Source of the DNA: an uncultured Lachnospiraceae bacterium | GTDB lineage: Bacteria > Bacillota > Clostridia > Lachnospirales > Lachnospiraceae | Assembly (NCBI GenBank): GCA_948665105.1 | Contig: CAPNGW010000167.1 | Span: 1 to 5,884, forward strand | DNA: 5,884 bases | Direction: 5' to 3' | Shown: in pieces, positions 4,691 to 5,884 of the stretch | Position numbering within the stretch: the first letter of the stretch is position 1 | Layout: the number at the start of each line of letters is the position of its first letter | Notes under the pieces: model-generated | Told to the model about the DNA's origin: nothing | The model's database searches: none | Seen by the model: the letters and a program-made list of their open reading frames with translations, nothing else | Position numbers and translations under genes: made by a program

Positions 4691-5884
4691 AATAATACAT
4701 CATTCCGCCGTTGCCGGAGCTGTCATCTACTTTCACGCCTTCCTTTGCCGTCTTTCCATAGGGAAACGCTATTCTGTCTTCCCTGGTAAGCCCGGACCTT
4801 ATCTCCACGGCTTCCCCGTAAATGGTTCTTCCTGTCTCCACATACTGTTTCTTGAGACGGTTATTTTCATCAGCTATCATCACATAGCTCCTGCCGTTCT
4901 CCTCCCGGACGTAAGCCTTTTGCAGATAAATGGCGAAGGCTTCCTCCTCGGTATACATGGCAGTCATGGTTAGGTCCACATACTCGCCGTTCCGAAGCCC
5001 CTCGGTATTGGAGATAAATGCTGTGTAGGGATAATAGGACACGTTGGGATTGCCCTCCCCCCAGCTGTTGCTGTTCTCCGTGGGATAGGGGGAAATCTCC
5101 TGAATGGTGGCTTCAAAGCTCATGCCGCTCTCCCAGGAATTAGCGTACACAGTCTGCCCTACAGAGACATCCGCAAGCTGAAGCTCACTTAAGGAGCCGG
5201 TCACATACAGGCCCTCTGAGCCGGACACCGTAAGGAAGGGAGAACCGTCCTGGGGTGGATTTTCTATATCACCCACGGTCTTGATGGTTCCGTCCACCGT
5301 GGCCGTCACCACGCCCTCCTTGGTTACCTTCTTCATCTGCTCCAGCTGCAATTCTGCCTGGCGCCGCTGTAAATCCAAATCCTTGATATTCTTCTCTGCA
5401 TTTTTGATGGCTTCTGCCAGCTCTTTGGCCGTATAGCCCTGGGGAATTTCCGGAATTTCCGGGATTTCCGGCATCACGGGAATTTCCGGCTCCACGGGAA
5501 TCTCCGGCTCCACGGGAGGCTCCGCCTCCACCAAGGGGGCTTTGTTCTCCACCGACCATTTTGCCAGCTCGTCAAAAACCATACCGTTAAATTGCCGGGT
5601 ATTAATATCCCAGAATTTTCCTTCCACCGCTTCTCCCGAGAGCGGGTCAATAATCTGAAGCTTTACAAACACCGGCTCTTGTGCGGCAGCAATCTGATTG
5701 AGATAGGAGCCTTCCACATAAGCCCCGGGCATACAGCGGACAATATAGGGATCCTCCGGGGTTCCCTGTCCACCACTTTGTATAAGCCCGGTGATGGTTT
5801 CTCCATTCAAAAAGTTGTAGGCTTTGGTTGTCTCGTCAAACTGCACCGGCAGCTCCGGCTCTATGGGTTCCGGGTCAGGTTCCG
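4689..5884 (-). CDS. HlyD/MacA-type periplasmic-adaptor-like protein, 5' end outside the window
   Basis: A membrane-fusion/adaptor subunit of an ABC efflux system. The frame stays open to the window edge and begins with EPDPEPIEPELP, so the GTG at 5844-5846 is an internal valine and not a start. 397 residues are visible. Numbering from that GTG, residues ~10-105 form an unusual globular-looking segment with the landmark GTPEDPYIVRC. Residues 109-135 are a Pro/Glu/Ile/Val tract. Residues 138-174 are a charged helix, probably the returning arm of the hairpin. GVVTATVDGTIKTVG (178-192) matches the second half of a lipoyl/barrel-sandwich domain, and a beta-barrel and membrane-proximal region (~205-372) follow, ending in a Gly/Met/Tyr tail. 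The first lipoyl half, first hairpin arm and membrane anchor should lie upstream. The permease follows after 14 nt; the ATPase gene is not in view. Confidence 0.9.
   Translation of the reverse strand, partial: EPDPEPIEPELPVQFDETTKAYNFLNGETITGLIQSGGQGTPEDPYIVRCMPGAYVEGSYLNQIAAAQEPVFVKLQIIDPLSGEAVEGKFWDINTRQFNGMVFDELAKWSVENKAPLVEAEPPVEPEIPVEPEIPVMPEIPEIPEIPQGYTAKELAEAIKNAEKNIKDLDLQRRQAELQLEQMKKVTKEGVVTATVDGTIKTVGDIENPPQDGSPFLTVSGSEGLYVTGSLSELQLADVSVGQTVYANSWESGMSFEATIQEISPYPTENSNSWGEGNPNVSYYPYTAFISNTEGLRNGEYVDLTMTAMYTEEEAFAIYLQKAYVREENGRSYVMIADENNRLKKQYVETGRTIYGEAVEIRSGLTREDRIAFPYGKTAKEGVKVDDSSGNGGMMYY
5443..5523 (-). repeat. 9-bp in-frame tandem repeat (nine units) in the adaptor gene
   Basis: Nine consecutive 9-mers read on the plus strand as GGAATTTCC twice, GGGATTTCC, GGCATCACG, GGAATTTCC, GGCTCCACG, GGAATCTCC, GGCTCCACG and GGAGGCTCC. 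Each encodes three residues, giving Pro-Glu-Ile or Pro-Val-Glu type triplets. The 18-bp pair at 5479-5514 is nearly duplicated, a sign of expansion by slippage or unequal exchange. Every unit change keeps the reading frame, so linker length could vary between strains. Confidence 0.85.

Noticed and set aside
5443..5523. Possible CRISPR-like or binding-site array
   Set aside because: The 9-bp units are contiguous with no spacers and stay in frame with the coding sequence, so they are a protein-level repeat.
5269..5559. 96-codon Gly/Arg-rich minus-strand open frame inside the adaptor gene
   Set aside because: It is a shadow of the 9-bp repeat in another frame (Gly-Ala/Gly-Asn-Ser repeats). The adaptor frame continues with recognisable lipoyl and barrel sequence on both sides.

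Overview
The window suggests a low-to-medium GC Firmicute, most likely a gut Lachnospiraceae/Clostridia species. The reasons are AGGAGG-type ribosome binding sites, a LytTR/GHKL two-component pair, a Clostridia-style HlyD adaptor plus MacB-type permease, and the overall protein style. This placement is inferred from protein character only. All well-supported genes lie on the minus strand, so the biological order runs from high to low coordinates.

Layout in transcription order: (1) 5884-4689, the 3' part of a periplasmic-adaptor-like (HlyD/MacA-type) membrane fusion protein. Its start lies outside the window, and it carries a Pro/Glu/Ile-rich tract encoded by a 9-bp tandem repeat. (2) 4674-3421, a MacB/FtsX-type ABC permease with a strong Shine-Dalgarno that overlaps the adaptor stop codon. 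(3) 3403-3360, a strong intrinsic terminator closing this efflux operon. (4) 3271-2579, an AgrA/LytR-like LytTR response regulator. (5) 2579-1128, an AgrC-like multi-pass GHKL histidine kinase that overlaps the regulator by 1 nt. (6) A 132-nt gap with a TATAAT box and a small dyad. (7) 995-246, a 249-residue protein with a FliD C-terminal-like core between Tyr/Gly/Ser-rich low-complexity ends. (8) 222-197, a strong bidirectional terminator. (9) 1-136 on the plus strand, possibly the damaged 3' end of another gene converging on that terminator.

The adaptor and permease should form an ABC export complex, but no ATPase gene lies between them or elsewhere in view. The regulator and kinase form a separate signalling operon with no visible AgrB/AgrD signal genes, so their ligand is unknown. 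The FliD-like gene follows the kinase on the same strand without a convincing terminator between them. It could be read through from the kinase operon or driven by its own promoter, and it is a plausible regulatory target. The most unusual items are this orphan FliD-C-like protein with its tyrosine-rich hexapeptide tail and the extra domain with a minisatellite linker in the adaptor.
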